From positions 1 through 53,920 of the forward strand of contig JAGYJT010000022.1 in assembly GCA_018401955.1 (NCBI GenBank): 53,920 bases of DNA, read 5' to 3'. Origin of the DNA: Chitinophagales bacterium (GTDB lineage Bacteria > Bacteroidota > Bacteroidia > Chitinophagales > CAIOSU01). A model generated the notes under the pieces. It searched no databases, had not been told where the DNA came from, and was given only the letters and a program-made list of their open reading frames with translations. Positions 17,693-27,470 of this stretch are shown here, piece by piece. Position numbers and translations under genes: made by a program. Every line of letters starts with the position of its first letter. The stretch's first letter is position 1.

Positions 17693-17700
17693 TATCTTTG
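17693..17700 (+). promoter_or_regulatory. TAnnTTTG element (TATCTTTG) 4 nt from the ribD start
   Basis: TATCTTTG ends four bases before the ribD ATG, leaving almost no room for a leader. No FMN riboswitch can fit here, so ribD regulation by that route is unlikely. Confidence 0.6.
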
Positions 17701-17704
17701 CCTC

Positions 17705-18736
17705 ATGCCGCACACCGCATACATGCAACGTTGTTTTGAGCTGGCCTTAAAAGGGGCGGGCAGGGTAGCGCCCAACCCAATGGTGGGTGCCGTATTGGTG
17801 TATAATGACCGAATTATTGGCGAAGGATACCACCAACGTTTTGGCGGTGCACATGCCGAAGTAGTAGCTATGCGTTCGGTAAAGGCAGAGGACGAGCACT
17901 TGATACCCGAAGCTACCATGTACGTAAGCTTGGAGCCTTGCAGCCATCACGGCAAAACCCCACCGTGTGCCGATATGTTGGTGGCTCAAAAGGTGAAAAG
18001 GGTTGTGGTAGCCAACACCGACCCCAACCCAGTAGTGGCTGGCCGAGGCATTAAAAAGCTACGTGATGCAGGTATTGAAGTAATTGAAGGCGTTTTGGAG
18101 GCCGAGGGACTTTTTCTCAACCGCCGGTTCTTTACTTTCCATCAACAAAAGCGACCTTACATTATATTGAAGTGGGCGCAGAGTGCCGATGGCTTTTTTA
18201 CCAAAGACAATAAACAGCAACATTGGATAACGGGCGACCTTAGCCGCCGCCTAGCGCACCGTTGGCGCGCCGAAGAGCAGGCTATATTGGTTGGCTATGG
18301 TACCGTAATGGCCGATAACCCACAGTTAACCGTGCGCCACTGGGAACCACAGCATCACCCGTTGCGTATTGTATTGGATAGGAATAATACGTTGCCAACG
18401 GATAGTAAAGTGTTTAATGATGCCGCACCAACGCTATTACTTAGTGCTAAGCACCGTGCCGATTTACCTGTGCAACAATTGATAGGCCCTTGGCAGGATG
18501 GGTTGCCAGCGCAGCTGTTCCACATTTTGCACGAACGAAACATACAATCCATTATTATTGAAGGTGGCGTGGCAACTTTGCAAGTTTTTATAGCCCACGG
18601 ACTGTGGGATGAGGCTAGGGTCTTTACTGGCCCCGAGCATTTTACATTAGGCATTACTGCCCCAATTTTACCTGTTGCGCCCACTGCTACCGAAACCATT
18701 TTCCCCGACCGATTAGATACCTACTATAAGCCCTAA
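17705..18736 (+). CDS. ribD: Bifunctional riboflavin biosynthesis deaminase/reductase
   Basis: The 343-residue protein has an N-terminal cytidine-deaminase-like domain with the zinc site GGAHAEVVAM (His50, Glu52) and PCSHHGKTPPC (Cys79, Cys88). A C-terminal reductase domain follows (YIILKWAQSADGFF, GYGTVMADNPQLTVR, IIIEGGVATLQVFI). It carries out the second and third steps of riboflavin synthesis, deaminating and then reducing the pyrimidine intermediate with NADPH. Length is normal. The EamA transporter begins 3 bp after the stop and is probably co-transcribed. Confidence 0.93.
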   Translation: MPHTAYMQRCFELALKGAGRVAPNPMVGAVLVYNDRIIGEGYHQRFGGAHAEVVAMRSVKAEDEHLIPEATMYVSLEPCSHHGKTPPCADMLVAQKVKRVVVANTDPNPVVAGRGIKKLRDAGIEVIEGVLEAEGLFLNRRFFTFHQQKRPYIILKWAQSADGFFTKDNKQQHWITGDLSRRLAHRWRAEEQAILVGYGTVMADNPQLTVRHWEPQHHPLRIVLDRNNTLPTDSKVFNDAAPTLLLSAKHRADLPVQQLIGPWQDGLPAQLFHILHERNIQSIIIEGGVATLQVFIAHGLWDEARVFTGPEHFTLGITAPILPVAPTATETIFPDRLDTYYKP

Positions 18737-18739
18737 CCT

Positions 18740-19633
18740 ATGTTGGATATAATGCTGTGTATCGTTTTTTCGGCCAGCCTCATCGTTATTTTTAAAGTAG
18801 CAGGACAGCGGCAAGTGCGCACGCTGCCTATGATTGCGGTTAATTATTGGGTAGCCGCCTTGTGTGGTTTTTTACTTTGGGAAGAAGTGCCTGCTGCCTC
18901 ATACATATTAAATGCTGCTTGGCTACCATGGTCTATAGGCCTAGGTATTATGTTTATCATGGTTTTTAATTTAATTGGTATGTCGGCCATACGGGGCGGT
19001 ATAGCAGTAACTGCCATTGCACAAAAAATGTCGCTGGCCATACCCATTTTGGCTGCAGTTATATTGTTCGGCGAATCGCTATCACTGCTTAAGGTTATAG
19101 GTATATTACTGGCGATGGGTTCAATTTTTATGACTACTTACAAACCCAAAAAACTGATAGAGCAAGACGACCTATCGCCTGGTAAAACTTCCATGTCATT
19201 GGCATTTTTGTTACCACTCACCGTATTCTTTGGCTCGGGTAGTTGCGATACGGTACTTTTGGTTATAGATAAAAATTACTTGCATCCGACCGATACGGAT
19301 TACCTCAATACCATACTTTTTCTTACAGCTGGCATAGCAGGTACTGTATTTTTAATCGTTCAGGTTTTAAGGGGCAAAGAAAAGCTAAGGTGGCGCCAAT
19401 TGTTGTTCGGCGTCATATTGGGTATCCCTAATTATTTCTCACTCTATTTTCTGATTAAGGCATTGCAACGCTCTGGTATGGAAAGCTCCGTGGTATTCCC
19501 GATGGTGAATATCGGCGTAGTAACTACGGCTGCCGTAGTGGCCTATTTTGGTTTTAAAGAGCACCTCACCAAATTTAATATCTTGGGTATTGCGCTAGCC
19601 ATTTTGGCTATTTGGATACTTTCTGTTGTTTAA
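18740..19633 (+). CDS. EamA-family (DMT) membrane transporter
   Basis: The 297-residue protein is almost wholly hydrophobic, with about ten membrane segments in two similar halves, as in the drug/metabolite transporter superfamily. Marks are RGGIAVTAIAQKMSLAIPIL near the end of half one and GMESSVVFPMVNIGVVTTAA in half two, each followed by a segment typical of EamA repeats. The substrate is unknown. Its place directly behind ribD raises the idea of a flavin or precursor transporter, but DMT proteins are too varied to say so with confidence. Confidence 0.8.
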   Translation: MLDIMLCIVFSASLIVIFKVAGQRQVRTLPMIAVNYWVAALCGFLLWEEVPAASYILNAAWLPWSIGLGIMFIMVFNLIGMSAIRGGIAVTAIAQKMSLAIPILAAVILFGESLSLLKVIGILLAMGSIFMTTYKPKKLIEQDDLSPGKTSMSLAFLLPLTVFFGSGSCDTVLLVIDKNYLHPTDTDYLNTILFLTAGIAGTVFLIVQVLRGKEKLRWRQLLFGVILGIPNYFSLYFLIKALQRSGMESSVVFPMVNIGVVTTAAVVAYFGFKEHLTKFNILGIALAILAIWILSVV

Positions 19634-19668
19634 ATAGTCCATGGTCAATAGTCGATGGTCCATGGCCA
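19633..19668. repeat. ATGGTCC-type intergenic repeat word
   Basis: Starting at the last base of the EamA stop codon, this stretch is a run of AGTCCATGGTC and ATGGTCC-type words related to those at 391-414 and 33990-34050. Confidence 0.6.
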
Positions 19669-19695
19669 ACAGCTGTTTTCCCATTCCATATTTCT

Positions 19696-19703
19696 TATCT
19701 TCG
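19696..19703 (+). promoter_or_regulatory. Variant -7 element (TATCTTCG) 5 nt from the CpsB-like start
   Basis: TATCTTCG differs from the TAnnTTTG consensus at one position and ends five bases before the ATG at 19709. It supports that start over the in-frame ATG at 19655, which lies inside the repeat word. Confidence 0.4.
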
Positions 19704-19708
19704 TTGAT

Positions 19709-20455
19709 ATGGGAATCTTCTCCAAATTATTCGGCCCAAAGTTGCCCGAGGCGCACGATTTAAGTGCCCTGCATACTGATTTGCATTCGCACCTTATTCC
19801 GGGTATCGATGATGGTGTGGAGACCGTCGAGGATTCTATTAATATGATTAAGGGCTTGATGAAATTCGGGTATCGAAAGTTTATCACCACACCCCACATT
19901 TTGCCGGGTATGTATGATAATAGCCCCGATACTATTTTGCCTAGATTAGAGTTGGTACGCCAAGCTATTGCGACAGAGGGGTTGAACGTAGAGATTGATG
20001 CAGCTGCCGAATATTATTACGACGAGGCTTTTGAGGAAATGGCCAAAGAAACACCTTTAATGATGTTTAGCGGCAACCATATATTGTTTGAATTGCCCAA
20101 CATGCACGAGCCACCTATGCTTAAGCATACGGTGTTTGCGCTTACAGTTCGGTCAATAGTGCCTGTGCTGGCACACGTAGAGCGGTACTCATATCTATAT
20201 GAGCAAGGCCTCAGTGAGTTGGAAGAATTAGTCAATATGGGCGTGGAACTACAAGTAAATTATGGTACCTTTTTGGGAGTGTATGGCCCTAAGCTGCAAA
20301 AAGCGGCCTACCAAATGGTAGATGCGGGCTTGATATCGTACCTAGGTAGCGATTTGCATGGCGAGAAGCATTTGCAGTACATCAAAGGTGCTTTTGCAGA
20401 CAAGAAATTCCGCCAAATGCTTGCCAAGCATGAGTTTAAGAACAAGGATTTATAG
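19709..20455 (+). CDS. CpsB/CapC-type PHP-domain tyrosine phosphatase
   Basis: The 248-residue protein has the PHP metal-binding pattern of CpsB/YwqE phosphatases: TDLHSHLIPGIDDGV, KFITTPHILPGMYDN, IVPVLAHVERYSYL and SYLGSDLHGEKH. These manganese-dependent enzymes remove phosphate from BY-kinases (Wzc/CapB) that control capsule or exopolysaccharide length. No Wza, Wzc or other capsule gene is nearby, so the partner kinase is elsewhere. The start MGIFSKLFGPK is chosen because the upstream extension reads through an intergenic repeat. It ends at a strong bidirectional terminator. Confidence 0.86.
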   Translation: MGIFSKLFGPKLPEAHDLSALHTDLHSHLIPGIDDGVETVEDSINMIKGLMKFGYRKFITTPHILPGMYDNSPDTILPRLELVRQAIATEGLNVEIDAAAEYYYDEAFEEMAKETPLMMFSGNHILFELPNMHEPPMLKHTVFALTVRSIVPVLAHVERYSYLYEQGLSELEELVNMGVELQVNYGTFLGVYGPKLQKAAYQMVDAGLISYLGSDLHGEKHLQYIKGAFADKKFRQMLAKHEFKNKDL

Positions 20456-20497
20456 TTAATCCAGCTATTTTTAATTTCCATTTACACGGATTAAACA

Positions 20498-20527
20498 AAA
20501 ACGGCCCCCAAAACTGGGAGCCGTTTT
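20498..20527. terminator. Bidirectional terminator between convergent genes
   Basis: AAAACGGC and GCCGTTTT form a perfect 8-bp stem around a 14-nt loop, with U-rich runs in both directions. It lies between the CpsB-like gene and the collagen-like gene. Confidence 0.85.
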
Positions 20528-20553
20528 ACTTATCTGCAATTATCTTGAGTTAC

Positions 20554-22512
20554 TTACTTATTCAATCCTAATTTTGCGTGAGGGGCCAAAGTAGGCACTT
20601 GCAATGGGTTGGTAAGGAAGTTGTTGTTCCTGATACGGATAACTCCTTTGTTTACATCAAAGCCATAAGCTTCTGGGTGTACATAATAACCAACTTCGTG
20701 AGCTGGTTTGTTGCGTACTGCCAATTTTTGATCAGGGTTTTGCTGTAGGTATGGGTCGTTGCGCTCAGCAGTGAGCTGCCAAGATACTTTTTGACCCGGG
20801 CTGCCACCGGCAATTTTAAAAGTGCCGTTGCTAAACTCTTCGCCAACATATAAGCCTGGTGCTGCACTACCAATAGCGGTAAGGTTATAGCCAAAGTTGG
20901 TATTTACATCAGCTACATAATCAGCCAAAGTAACTACCGCTTCGCCATTGGCATCCAATACTATCTTGCCACGGTATATGTTCATCACTTCATCGCTTTC
21001 AATTGAGAAGTGGAACAAGTATTTGTTTGCAGGGTCGCTTGGCAAATCAATGCGGAAGGTTTTAACACCTCCTGCACTTAGGTTACCCAATGCCAAAATA
21101 TTACCTATAGCACCTATATCGTCTCCAGAAAGTAAACCATAGCCAGTACCAGGCACACGAGAAGTACCTAACACACCTATAAAACCTAAGCCTGCAACAC
21201 CTGGGTTGTCGTTGGTGCCATTAGTAGGGCCACCGTGCAAGCCATAAATGCCAATACCATTATCGGCCGTGGTTTGGCCAAGTGTACCATAGTAGCCTTG
21301 ACCGGTTATACCAGCGGCAACCTGCCCGGCAGCAGCGCTAAAAGGACCAGTGCTGCTATTGAAACCGAACATGGCATTACCATCGTTTCTGCCAGTTTCT
21401 CCTACTACACCGTTGTAGCCGCGACCCAGTACACCATGGCCACCATTGGTGCGAAGGTTTGAACCGTATACCGCAGACTCGGCCGTGCCAGTGCTCTCTA
21501 ACTGGCCAGCAACTCCATAAGCAGCACCATTTGAGTTACCAATAATACCAGCAGTACCTGTTGCGCCGTTAGTAGTTGCCTGTATGATAGAAAAGTTGTT
21601 GCTTGGGTTATTGCCCGATGCATCGAGTGCTGTACCAGTGCCAGTATTAGCTAAAGTAAGTGCAGATGCGCCACTGCCCGTAGTATTGATAGTAACCGCA
21701 CCAGCATCAGCTGTAATGTTGCGGCCTAAACCTGCGCCACCAAAATCATAGGCTTGGTCTAGTGTTCCACCACCAACGCCAGTAGCACCAGTAGCGCCAG
21801 TTGTGCCAGCAGGGCCGGTTGCTCCAGTAGCACCAGTTGGTCCGGTTGCTCCAGCTACACCAGCACCAGTAGGGCCAGCAGGGCCGGTAGCACCTGTGGG
21901 TCCAGTTGCGCCATCGGCACCCGTAGCACCGGTTGGGCCAGCAGGTCCACCAGCAGGCCCCGCAGGACCAGTAGCTCCAGTAGGGCCGGTAGGACCTGGA
22001 GTACCTGCAATGCTAGAAAGATCAACAGTGTTGCCACCGCTTATAGTTAGGGTGTTTCCGGTTAAGGTTAGGGTTTGAGTGCCACCGCCACCGCCATTTC
22101 CGGCAGTTTGAGCGTATAGCGCATAAGGCACACTTAAAAACTGATAGGTACCCATATCTACATAGCTTGTTCCGCCGGCAGGGTCAACTTCAATTTTCAG
22201 CCAAATAGTACCTGTGCCCCAACCGATATTGGCAAAGGTGCCAACCTGATTGTTTCCGCGACCCAATTGAAGTGTAAACACGCCATAGTCACCGGTGCTT
22301 GGTGTATGCTGCTCGGTATACACAGGTGTTCCTGTTGATGGGCCATCGATGATGGTTACCCTTACGCCAATTGGGGTGTTGGTAATTAATGCTCCTGAAG
22401 GATCACGAGCAACAGCTTGGTATTGAATTGATTGAGGAGCTTGTGCAGAGGCACCCCAAGTAATCAGGGTTAGCACAATTAAGAACCCCCAAGTGGCAAT
22501 AATGCGATTCAT
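20554..22512 (-). CDS. Secreted collagen-like (Gly-X-Y) repeat protein
   Basis: The 652-residue protein has a signal peptide (FLIVLTLITWGASAQ) and an N-terminal domain, starting PQSIQYQAVARDPSGALITN, common at the front of Bacteroidota surface proteins. A collagen-like tract of roughly 27 Gly-X-Y triplets follows at about residues 168-250, dominated by GPTGATGPA units. The remainder is rich in Gly and Asn and contains several GVxG-type short repeats (GVAGQLES, GVLGRGYN, GVVGETG). The C-terminal part ends in a beta-rich domain, not an obvious type IX sorting signal. Bacterial collagen-like tracts form triple helices in surface filaments. The role is unknown, adhesion being a guess. It is monocistronic, with its own terminator. 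Confidence 0.78.
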   Translation of the reverse strand: MNRIIATWGFLIVLTLITWGASAQAPQSIQYQAVARDPSGALITNTPIGVRVTIIDGPSTGTPVYTEQHTPSTGDYGVFTLQLGRGNNQVGTFANIGWGTGTIWLKIEVDPAGGTSYVDMGTYQFLSVPYALYAQTAGNGGGGGTQTLTLTGNTLTISGGNTVDLSSIAGTPGPTGPTGATGPAGPAGGPAGPTGATGADGATGPTGATGPAGPTGAGVAGATGPTGATGATGPAGTTGATGATGVGGGTLDQAYDFGGAGLGRNITADAGAVTINTTGSGASALTLANTGTGTALDASGNNPSNNFSIIQATTNGATGTAGIIGNSNGAAYGVAGQLESTGTAESAVYGSNLRTNGGHGVLGRGYNGVVGETGRNDGNAMFGFNSSTGPFSAAAGQVAAGITGQGYYGTLGQTTADNGIGIYGLHGGPTNGTNDNPGVAGLGFIGVLGTSRVPGTGYGLLSGDDIGAIGNILALGNLSAGGVKTFRIDLPSDPANKYLFHFSIESDEVMNIYRGKIVLDANGEAVVTLADYVADVNTNFGYNLTAIGSAAPGLYVGEEFSNGTFKIAGGSPGQKVSWQLTAERNDPYLQQNPDQKLAVRNKPAHEVGYYVHPEAYGFDVNKGVIRIRNNNFLTNPLQVPTLAPHAKLGLNK

Positions 22513-22608
22513 ATCTGTTTGTTTGATTAGGTAATTATTACGCGAATGTGAAAGTAACGATAAATAGACTCAATAGAAAAGTGAAAAGTTGTTTTGGTCT
22601 ATAAAATT

Positions 22609-23316
22609 TTATCGGCCCAAAATGAAGATGGCAGGGCGTTTATGCAAATTTTCTTTGTTTCGTTTCCAATCACTTAGCGGCATAGTGCGTATATACTCGG
22701 TGTCCAAAGTCAAGTCGCAGGCCACGCAAAGGCGCGTGTCGGGTCTACAGAACTGCACCAAGTCATCCAGCAGCTGTTTGTTGCGGAACGGTGTATCCAT
22801 AAAAACCTGTGTTTGGTTGCCCAATGCCAAACGCTCTAAGGCTTGCAGCTTTTGTTTACGTTCTGGGTGTTTTATGGGCAGGTAACCGTTAAAAGCAAAC
22901 TCTTGCCCATTGAAACCTGAAGCCACTAGCGCAAGTAGTATAGATGAAGGCCCAGACAACGGCACTACCTGTATTTTGCTTTGGTGCGCCATTTCTACTA
23001 TCGTAGCGCCAGGGTCGGCAATGCAAGGCATGCCTGCTTCGCTAATAAGCCCCATGCTGGTACCTGCCAAAAGTGGCATAATGTATTCCATCATTTCATC
23101 CTCAGTGGTGTGCTTGTTTAGCGGGTATAGTTCTAGCTCGTTTAATGGGTGCGGGTAGCCGTAAGCCTTTAAGTATCGGCGAGCCGTTTTTTCTTGTTCC
23201 ACTATAAAATGGGTTAAAGAGGCCACGGCAGGCTTTACATATTCGGGTATCGGGTCTAGTGCGTTGTCTCCCAAAGGGGCAGGTATCAAATAGAGTTTGC
23301 CGTAAGCTAAGGCCAT
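22609..23316 (-). CDS. RsmI-like SAM-dependent methyltransferase (tetrapyrrole methylase fold)
   Basis: The 235-residue protein begins YGKLYLIPAPLGDNALDPIP and has GLISEAGMPCIADPGATIVE and VVPLSGPSSILLALVASGFNGQ, the SAM-binding loops of the RsmI/tetrapyrrole methylase family. It then shows PFRNKQLLDDLVQFCRPDTRLCVACDL. RsmI methylates the ribose of C1402 in 16S rRNA. This protein lacks the typical N-terminal GNLxDxT motif and is shorter than RsmI, so it is probably a Bacteroidota paralogue whose target is not established. It ends 2 bp from the EI24 gene, on the same strand. Confidence 0.75.
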   Translation of the reverse strand: MALAYGKLYLIPAPLGDNALDPIPEYVKPAVASLTHFIVEQEKTARRYLKAYGYPHPLNELELYPLNKHTTEDEMMEYIMPLLAGTSMGLISEAGMPCIADPGATIVEMAHQSKIQVVPLSGPSSILLALVASGFNGQEFAFNGYLPIKHPERKQKLQALERLALGNQTQVFMDTPFRNKQLLDDLVQFCRPDTRLCVACDLTLDTEYIRTMPLSDWKRNKENLHKRPAIFILGR

Positions 23317-23317
23317 T

Positions 23318-24154
23318 TTAATTAGGTTTTTGATTTATTTTAAGAGCAGCAAGGGTACCGGCTACAACACTATATATTGGCAGAATGGATAAAAACAGTA
23401 CGGGTATAATAAATAAAAACTTGGCAAGTAGTGCTAGCACCAAAGGTAATGTAGCAGAAAGCAAAGTAATTAAATATAGCATGCCATTGAAAAAACTTCC
23501 ATTGCCAATTGCCGTCCATTTGTAACGCAAAATCAGGTTTCTGCTTTCGTTTGCCGATAGTTTTTGGCGCTCAAAATAATAATCCATCATAGAGAAACCA
23601 TAAAAATAGCTTTGCACCAAAAACAACAATACAGGCGTAACAAAACCTGCAACGGGTATAAAGCTAGCTAGCAATAGTATAATTGTAAGCAACACTTCGG
23701 TTAATCCATTTCTAATGGCTATTTGTATCCCTCGCCAAGTGTCTTTAAGCAACTGTGGCAGGCTAAATGGGTATGAGTTGCCTGTGGCAAGCTCCTCGGT
23801 TTTTTCTGAAACGTATGCCAATACAGGGGCAATAAGTATGAGCATAATATACCTGAATATGCTGAGGTAAAGCAAGAATACGATAGCACCAAGCAAGAGT
23901 GACAGTGTCCAATAGATAATTTCGGTAAGCCAGTTAAAGCTGCCCCAATTGGCTTGATCAAGTGCCAACCAGCTATAAATGGTATCGGTAAAGCTGCCCG
24001 CCCAAGCAATGCCCAACCAAACCATTAACGAAAACAAAACAATATTGAGAAAAACCGGTACCAAAAAAAGCTTATACAGGCCATGTTGTCTAATAAACTG
24101 GTGGGCTTCGCTATAGGTTTGCCACCCCAGTGATAGTTGTTTTGAAATACCCAT
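23318..24154 (-). CDS. EI24/CysZ-like membrane protein
   Basis: The 278-residue protein begins MGISKQLSLGWQTYSEAHQF and has about six hydrophobic segments, arranged as in the EI24 domain family. The phrases KLFLVPVFLNIVLFSLMVWL and FIPVAGFVTPVLLFLVQSYF recall CysZ sulfate channels. Function in Bacteroidota is not established; sulfate uptake is only one option. A TAAATTTG promoter element lies four bases upstream of the ATG, inside the end of the neighbouring gene. The methyltransferase gene follows at 2 bp. Confidence 0.78.
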   Translation of the reverse strand: MGISKQLSLGWQTYSEAHQFIRQHGLYKLFLVPVFLNIVLFSLMVWLGIAWAGSFTDTIYSWLALDQANWGSFNWLTEIIYWTLSLLLGAIVFLLYLSIFRYIMLILIAPVLAYVSEKTEELATGNSYPFSLPQLLKDTWRGIQIAIRNGLTEVLLTIILLLASFIPVAGFVTPVLLFLVQSYFYGFSMMDYYFERQKLSANESRNLILRYKWTAIGNGSFFNGMLYLITLLSATLPLVLALLAKFLFIIPVLFLSILPIYSVVAGTLAALKINQKPN

Positions 24155-24158
24155 GCCC

Positions 24159-24166
24159 CAAATTTA
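24159..24166 (-). promoter_or_regulatory. TAnnTTTG element (TAAATTTG) 4 nt from the EI24 start
   Basis: The reverse strand reads TAAATTTG four bases upstream of the ATG at 24154. It overlaps the stop codon of the upstream gene by three bases. Confidence 0.5.
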
Positions 24167-24520
24167 CCAACCCTTTTCCATATCCTTAGGGGTGTATTGG
24201 TGATTGCGGGTAACAAAATAGGTATCGGTACCGATTTCTTTTTTACGGGTAGCGCGGTAAAGCAACGCAATGGGGGTAAGTACCACTATGTAAATTACAG
24301 AGAGTATAATGCGGCTATTGATATAACCCAAAGCATGCCCTAGTTTATGCCAAGCAAATATCAGCCAATCGCTTAACCATGCCGAGGTAAGGCCAATGAG
24401 TGCAACTGCAAGGGCCAACCACAGCAGGGGCTCAAAATTGAAGCCTAGGCCCAACACTGTAAAGCCTGCTGCTATAATAAGCATGTTTTGGAATCGTTCT
24501 GTTAGCGTGTGGCGTTTCAT
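24164..24520 (-). CDS. SxtJ-like small membrane protein (118 aa)
   Basis: Three hydrophobic segments (MLIIAAGFTVLGLGF, LLWLALAVALIGL, IILSVIYIVVLTPIALLY) and the phrase LGYINSRIILSVIYI match the SxtJ-type membrane proteins named after a saxitoxin-cluster gene. In Bacteroidota these usually lie near polysaccharide or fatty-acid genes and have no known role. The C-terminal tail (TDTYFVTRNHQYTPKDMEKGW) is soluble. There is a 9-bp gap to the EI24 start. Confidence 0.65.
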   Translation of the reverse strand: MKRHTLTERFQNMLIIAAGFTVLGLGFNFEPLLWLALAVALIGLTSAWLSDWLIFAWHKLGHALGYINSRIILSVIYIVVLTPIALLYRATRKKEIGTDTYFVTRNHQYTPKDMEKGW

Positions 24521-24563
24521 CTACCGTAAAGGTATCATTACAATACCAATAATTATAGTGGCT

Positions 24564-25964
24564 TTATCTAACTCGGTGCAAACTATAATTATTATAGCGC
24601 AACATAAAGAGGTGCTGATTGTCCCAATAATCAATAGTGGGCATTGTATCTAATGCGTTTGGGGTTAAAATTACTGGAGCAATACTAAAGCCGGTTGCAC
24701 AGCCTTCCCTCGCTACTTTGTTCATCTCTACCCTAAAGCTGGTGCCAAATGCTTTCATCATAGTACCTAAAAAAAACATTTGGTCGTAGCCGTTTATGGC
24801 ATAATCAGAAGGCTCTGAGTTATACCTATCTATAAATCTTTGATAAAAACTGCCCTCGTAAAAAGTAGAGTCTACATAAAATGATTGACTGAAATGCGCC
24901 TTTAATGCATTTAGGTAATTTATCTGCAAATCAACATCATTAGCTAGGGTGGGGGTTCCAACCAAAGTAATGTCATAATCCTCTGTAAGTGGATAAAGCT
25001 CTCTTAACACGTTTAACACAAATGGTGTTTTCATGCTCGGCAAAACAATTACATTAGGTTGCTCTTTTAGTAGCATCTCCTCTATATCCTTACTATTAAT
25101 ATTCGGTAACCCTGAGGAGTGGTTCTCAATAAATTTTTCAGTGAGCACCAATGGTCTTGATTTGTATTGTGGATTTGCTTTTAGCGAATCGACTAATGTA
25201 ATGCTTAGCTGGTGATTGTAGTTTTTTATGTGACTACGATAGACCTCCAAAAACTCCTTTTCAATTTCAGTAAATTGGTACAGCGTAATTAAGTTGGCAC
25301 TGCTAAACGAATCGGTAACGTACTCAATCATATTATGCGCATGGCTTACCACACGCGGGTTGGCCATATAGAAAAATGGGTTTTTGGCAGTAATGTCACT
25401 AGCTGGCGAAAAAGGCGACCATACCGGTATACCCGCTTCTAAGCCATACTTGGCCATGGCTTTCATGGAGGTATTAAATACAGGGCCAATTACTAAATCC
25501 ATGTTGTTTAACTTGCCTCCCTTTATTAACACAGCAAGGTTTGACTCTGGATAACTGTCATAAACATGGAGTTTAACGCTCAGCCCATTTTTTTTCAAGG
25601 TATCCAAAGCAGTCAAAACGCCATTATAATAATCGGCGGCAATTTTGGATGCGGCATAAATATCGCCACTGGCCGTTGGGAAAGAATCCGTATAAAACGG
25701 CAACACCAATGCCACATTGTAATATGGCTTATGCGTATACTTAGGCAGCGTGTCAATGATATCGATTATCGGAGGCAATACGGTATCCATTGGCGAAACC
25801 GGAGGATTGCTTGGGCTTGGGTTTTCGCCCACTACATCATAGCCCTTAGGGGGGCCATAGGTGTTTTTTTGAGAAGAACAGGCACCCAAAATCATCAAGG
25901 ATACGATTACCAGCCAGAGCTTACTCCCACTCAATAGTTGCTGGCGGTTTTGAGCTGATATCAT
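24564..25964 (-). CDS. Lipoprotein with a periplasmic-binding-protein type 1 fold
   Basis: The 466-residue product has a lipoprotein signal ([12 protein letters not shown], Cys29) followed by a proline-rich linker. A domain resembling LpoA/amino-acid ABC receptors follows, with [59 protein letters not shown] and [14 protein letters not shown]. Such proteins bind small ligands or, like LpoA, activate a penicillin-binding protein from the outer membrane. No ABC permease lies next to it, which fits a structural or regulatory role better than uptake. The reading frame starts 44 nt inside the end of guaA; a shorter start at an internal TTG is possible. Confidence 0.68.
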   Translation of the reverse strand: MISAQNRQQLLSGSKLWLVIVSLMILGACSSQKNTYGPPKGYDVVGENPSPSNPPVSPMDTVLPPIIDIIDTLPKYTHKPYYNVALVLPFYTDSFPTASGDIYAASKIAADYYNGVLTALDTLKKNGLSVKLHVYDSYPESNLAVLIKGGKLNNMDLVIGPVFNTSMKAMAKYGLEAGIPVWSPFSPASDITAKNPFFYMANPRVVSHAHNMIEYVTDSFSSANLITLYQFTEIEKEFLEVYRSHIKNYNHQLSITLVDSLKANPQYKSRPLVLTEKFIENHSSGLPNINSKDIEEMLLKEQPNVIVLPSMKTPFVLNVLRELYPLTEDYDITLVGTPTLANDVDLQINYLNALKAHFSQSFYVDSTFYEGSFYQRFIDRYNSEPSDYAINGYDQMFFLGTMMKAFGTSFRVEMNKVAREGCATGFSIAPVILTPNALDTMPTIDYWDNQHLFMLRYNNYSLHRVR

Positions 25965-27462
25965 ATACTACACGGTTTATTCCTTTTACTTTATTGATAA
26001 TCTCGTTGCTGGTCTCTGCCAAAAACTCATACGGTAAGTGGCACCAGTCTGCTGTCATACCATCGGTAGAAGTTACTGCACGCAGCGCCACTACGCTCTC
26101 GTAGGTGCGCTCATCACCCATTACCCCAACACTTTGCACTGGCAACAACATTACACCGGCTTGCCAAACTTCGTTGTATAAGTTATGCTTTTTCAAATTG
26201 TTAGTGAAAATAGCATCAGCCTCTTGTAGGATGGTAATTTTTTCGCGGCTTATGGCACCTATAATACGGATAGCCAAACCCGGCCCAGGGAAAGGGTGGC
26301 GGTTAAGGATGCTTTCCGGTATACTCAGTTCGCGGCCTACACGGCGCACTTCATCTTTAAACAAATTACGCAATGGCTCAATAATTTTTAGCCCCATGCG
26401 CGCTGGCAAACCGCCCACATTGTGGTGCGATTTGATGGTAACCGATGGCCCCGTTACCGATACCGATTCAATTACATCGGGGTATATGGTGCCTTGGCCC
26501 AGCCATTTCACGTTTTCAATGCTTTTGGCCTCTCTATCAAACACATCGATAAACGTTTTGCCGATGATTTTACGCTTCTGCTCTGGGTCGCTTACACCTT
26601 CCAATCCGTTAATGAAATCATCCGAGGCATCCGAACCTATTACATTCAGCCCTAGACCTTTGTATGATTCCAATACGCTATCAAACTCACCTTTGCGCAG
26701 TACGCCGTTGTTTACAAACACGCAATAAAGGTTTTTACCAATGGCGCGGTGCAACAATATGGCCGCCACGGTGCTATCCACACCACCTGATAGGCCCAAC
26801 ACCACTTTGTCGTTACCTACGGTTTCTTGTATCTGTGCAATGGTATCTTCTGCAAACGATGCTGGTGTCCAATCGCCGCTGCAGCCACAAGTATCAATCA
26901 CAAAATCCTTCAACAGCATACTACCCTCCAGCGAGTGGTACACTTCTGGGTGAAACTGTAAACCAAACACTGGGTATTTGTAAGCGCCAGCCTTGCTTTG
27001 GTAAGCGGCAACATTAATGCTGCGGGTGCTTGCCAATAGTTCAAACTGCTCGGGTAATCGGGTTACGGTATCGCCATGGCTCATCCATACTTGGGTGCCA
27101 TCGCTTATGCCTTTAAAAATGGTCTCTTTACTATGGATGGTATCCAAGTTGGCACGGCCATACTCTCGGGTGCTGCTTGGGGTTACTTCGCCACCAAGGT
27201 TTTTGGCCAATAGCTGTGCACCATAGCATACGGCAAGCACAGGGCGTTGGTTCAAAAACAGTTCCGCATCAATATCTGGCGCATTGGGCTGGTTTACACT
27301 ACATGGGCTGCCCGATAGTATTACGCCCTTAATGGAATCGTCCAACGCTGGAATCTTGCTGAATGGAACAATTTCGCTGTATACGTTAAGTTCGCGCACC
27401 CTGCGGGCAATCAACTGGGTGTATTGCGAACCGAAATCGACGATGAGTATCTTTTCGTGCAT
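25921..27462 (-). CDS. guaA: GMP synthase (glutamine-hydrolysing)
   Basis: The 513-residue protein has an N-terminal class I glutaminase with [11 protein letters not shown] (nucleophile Cys79) and [10 protein letters not shown]. The ATP-pyrophosphatase domain with [15 protein letters not shown] follows, then the GMPS dimerisation domain ([15 protein letters not shown], ending [15 protein letters not shown]). It makes GMP from XMP, glutamine and ATP. Length and motifs are complete. A TACTTTTG element sits eight bases upstream of the ATG. Confidence 0.96.
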   Translation of the reverse strand: MHEKILIVDFGSQYTQLIARRVRELNVYSEIVPFSKIPALDDSIKGVILSGSPCSVNQPNAPDIDAELFLNQRPVLAVCYGAQLLAKNLGGEVTPSSTREYGRANLDTIHSKETIFKGISDGTQVWMSHGDTVTRLPEQFELLASTRSINVAAYQSKAGAYKYPVFGLQFHPEVYHSLEGSMLLKDFVIDTCGCSGDWTPASFAEDTIAQIQETVGNDKVVLGLSGGVDSTVAAILLHRAIGKNLYCVFVNNGVLRKGEFDSVLESYKGLGLNVIGSDASDDFINGLEGVSDPEQKRKIIGKTFIDVFDREAKSIENVKWLGQGTIYPDVIESVSVTGPSVTIKSHHNVGGLPARMGLKIIEPLRNLFKDEVRRVGRELSIPESILNRHPFPGPGLAIRIIGAISREKITILQEADAIFTNNLKKHNLYNEVWQAGVMLLPVQSVGVMGDERTYESVVALRAVTSTDGMTADWCHLPYEFLAETSNEIINKVKGINRVVYDISSKPPATIEWE

Positions 27463-27470
27463 AAGTGCTG

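Noticed and set aside
17641..17704. FMN riboswitch ahead of ribD
   Set aside because: The promoter element ends four bases before the ATG, leaving no leader for a riboswitch.
21770..22015. Short-period repeat that could be mistaken for a CRISPR or tandem array
   Set aside because: The 9-18 bp period encodes Gly-X-Y triplets in an intact protein; no spacers and no cas genes.
21803..22078. Repetitive plus-strand frame rich in GPVAPV
   Set aside because: It is the reverse complement of the collagen-like Gly-X-Y tract, open only because of the repeat.
26105..26728. 207-aa plus-strand frame
   Set aside because: Shadow of guaA; no domain and Ser/Arg-rich composition.
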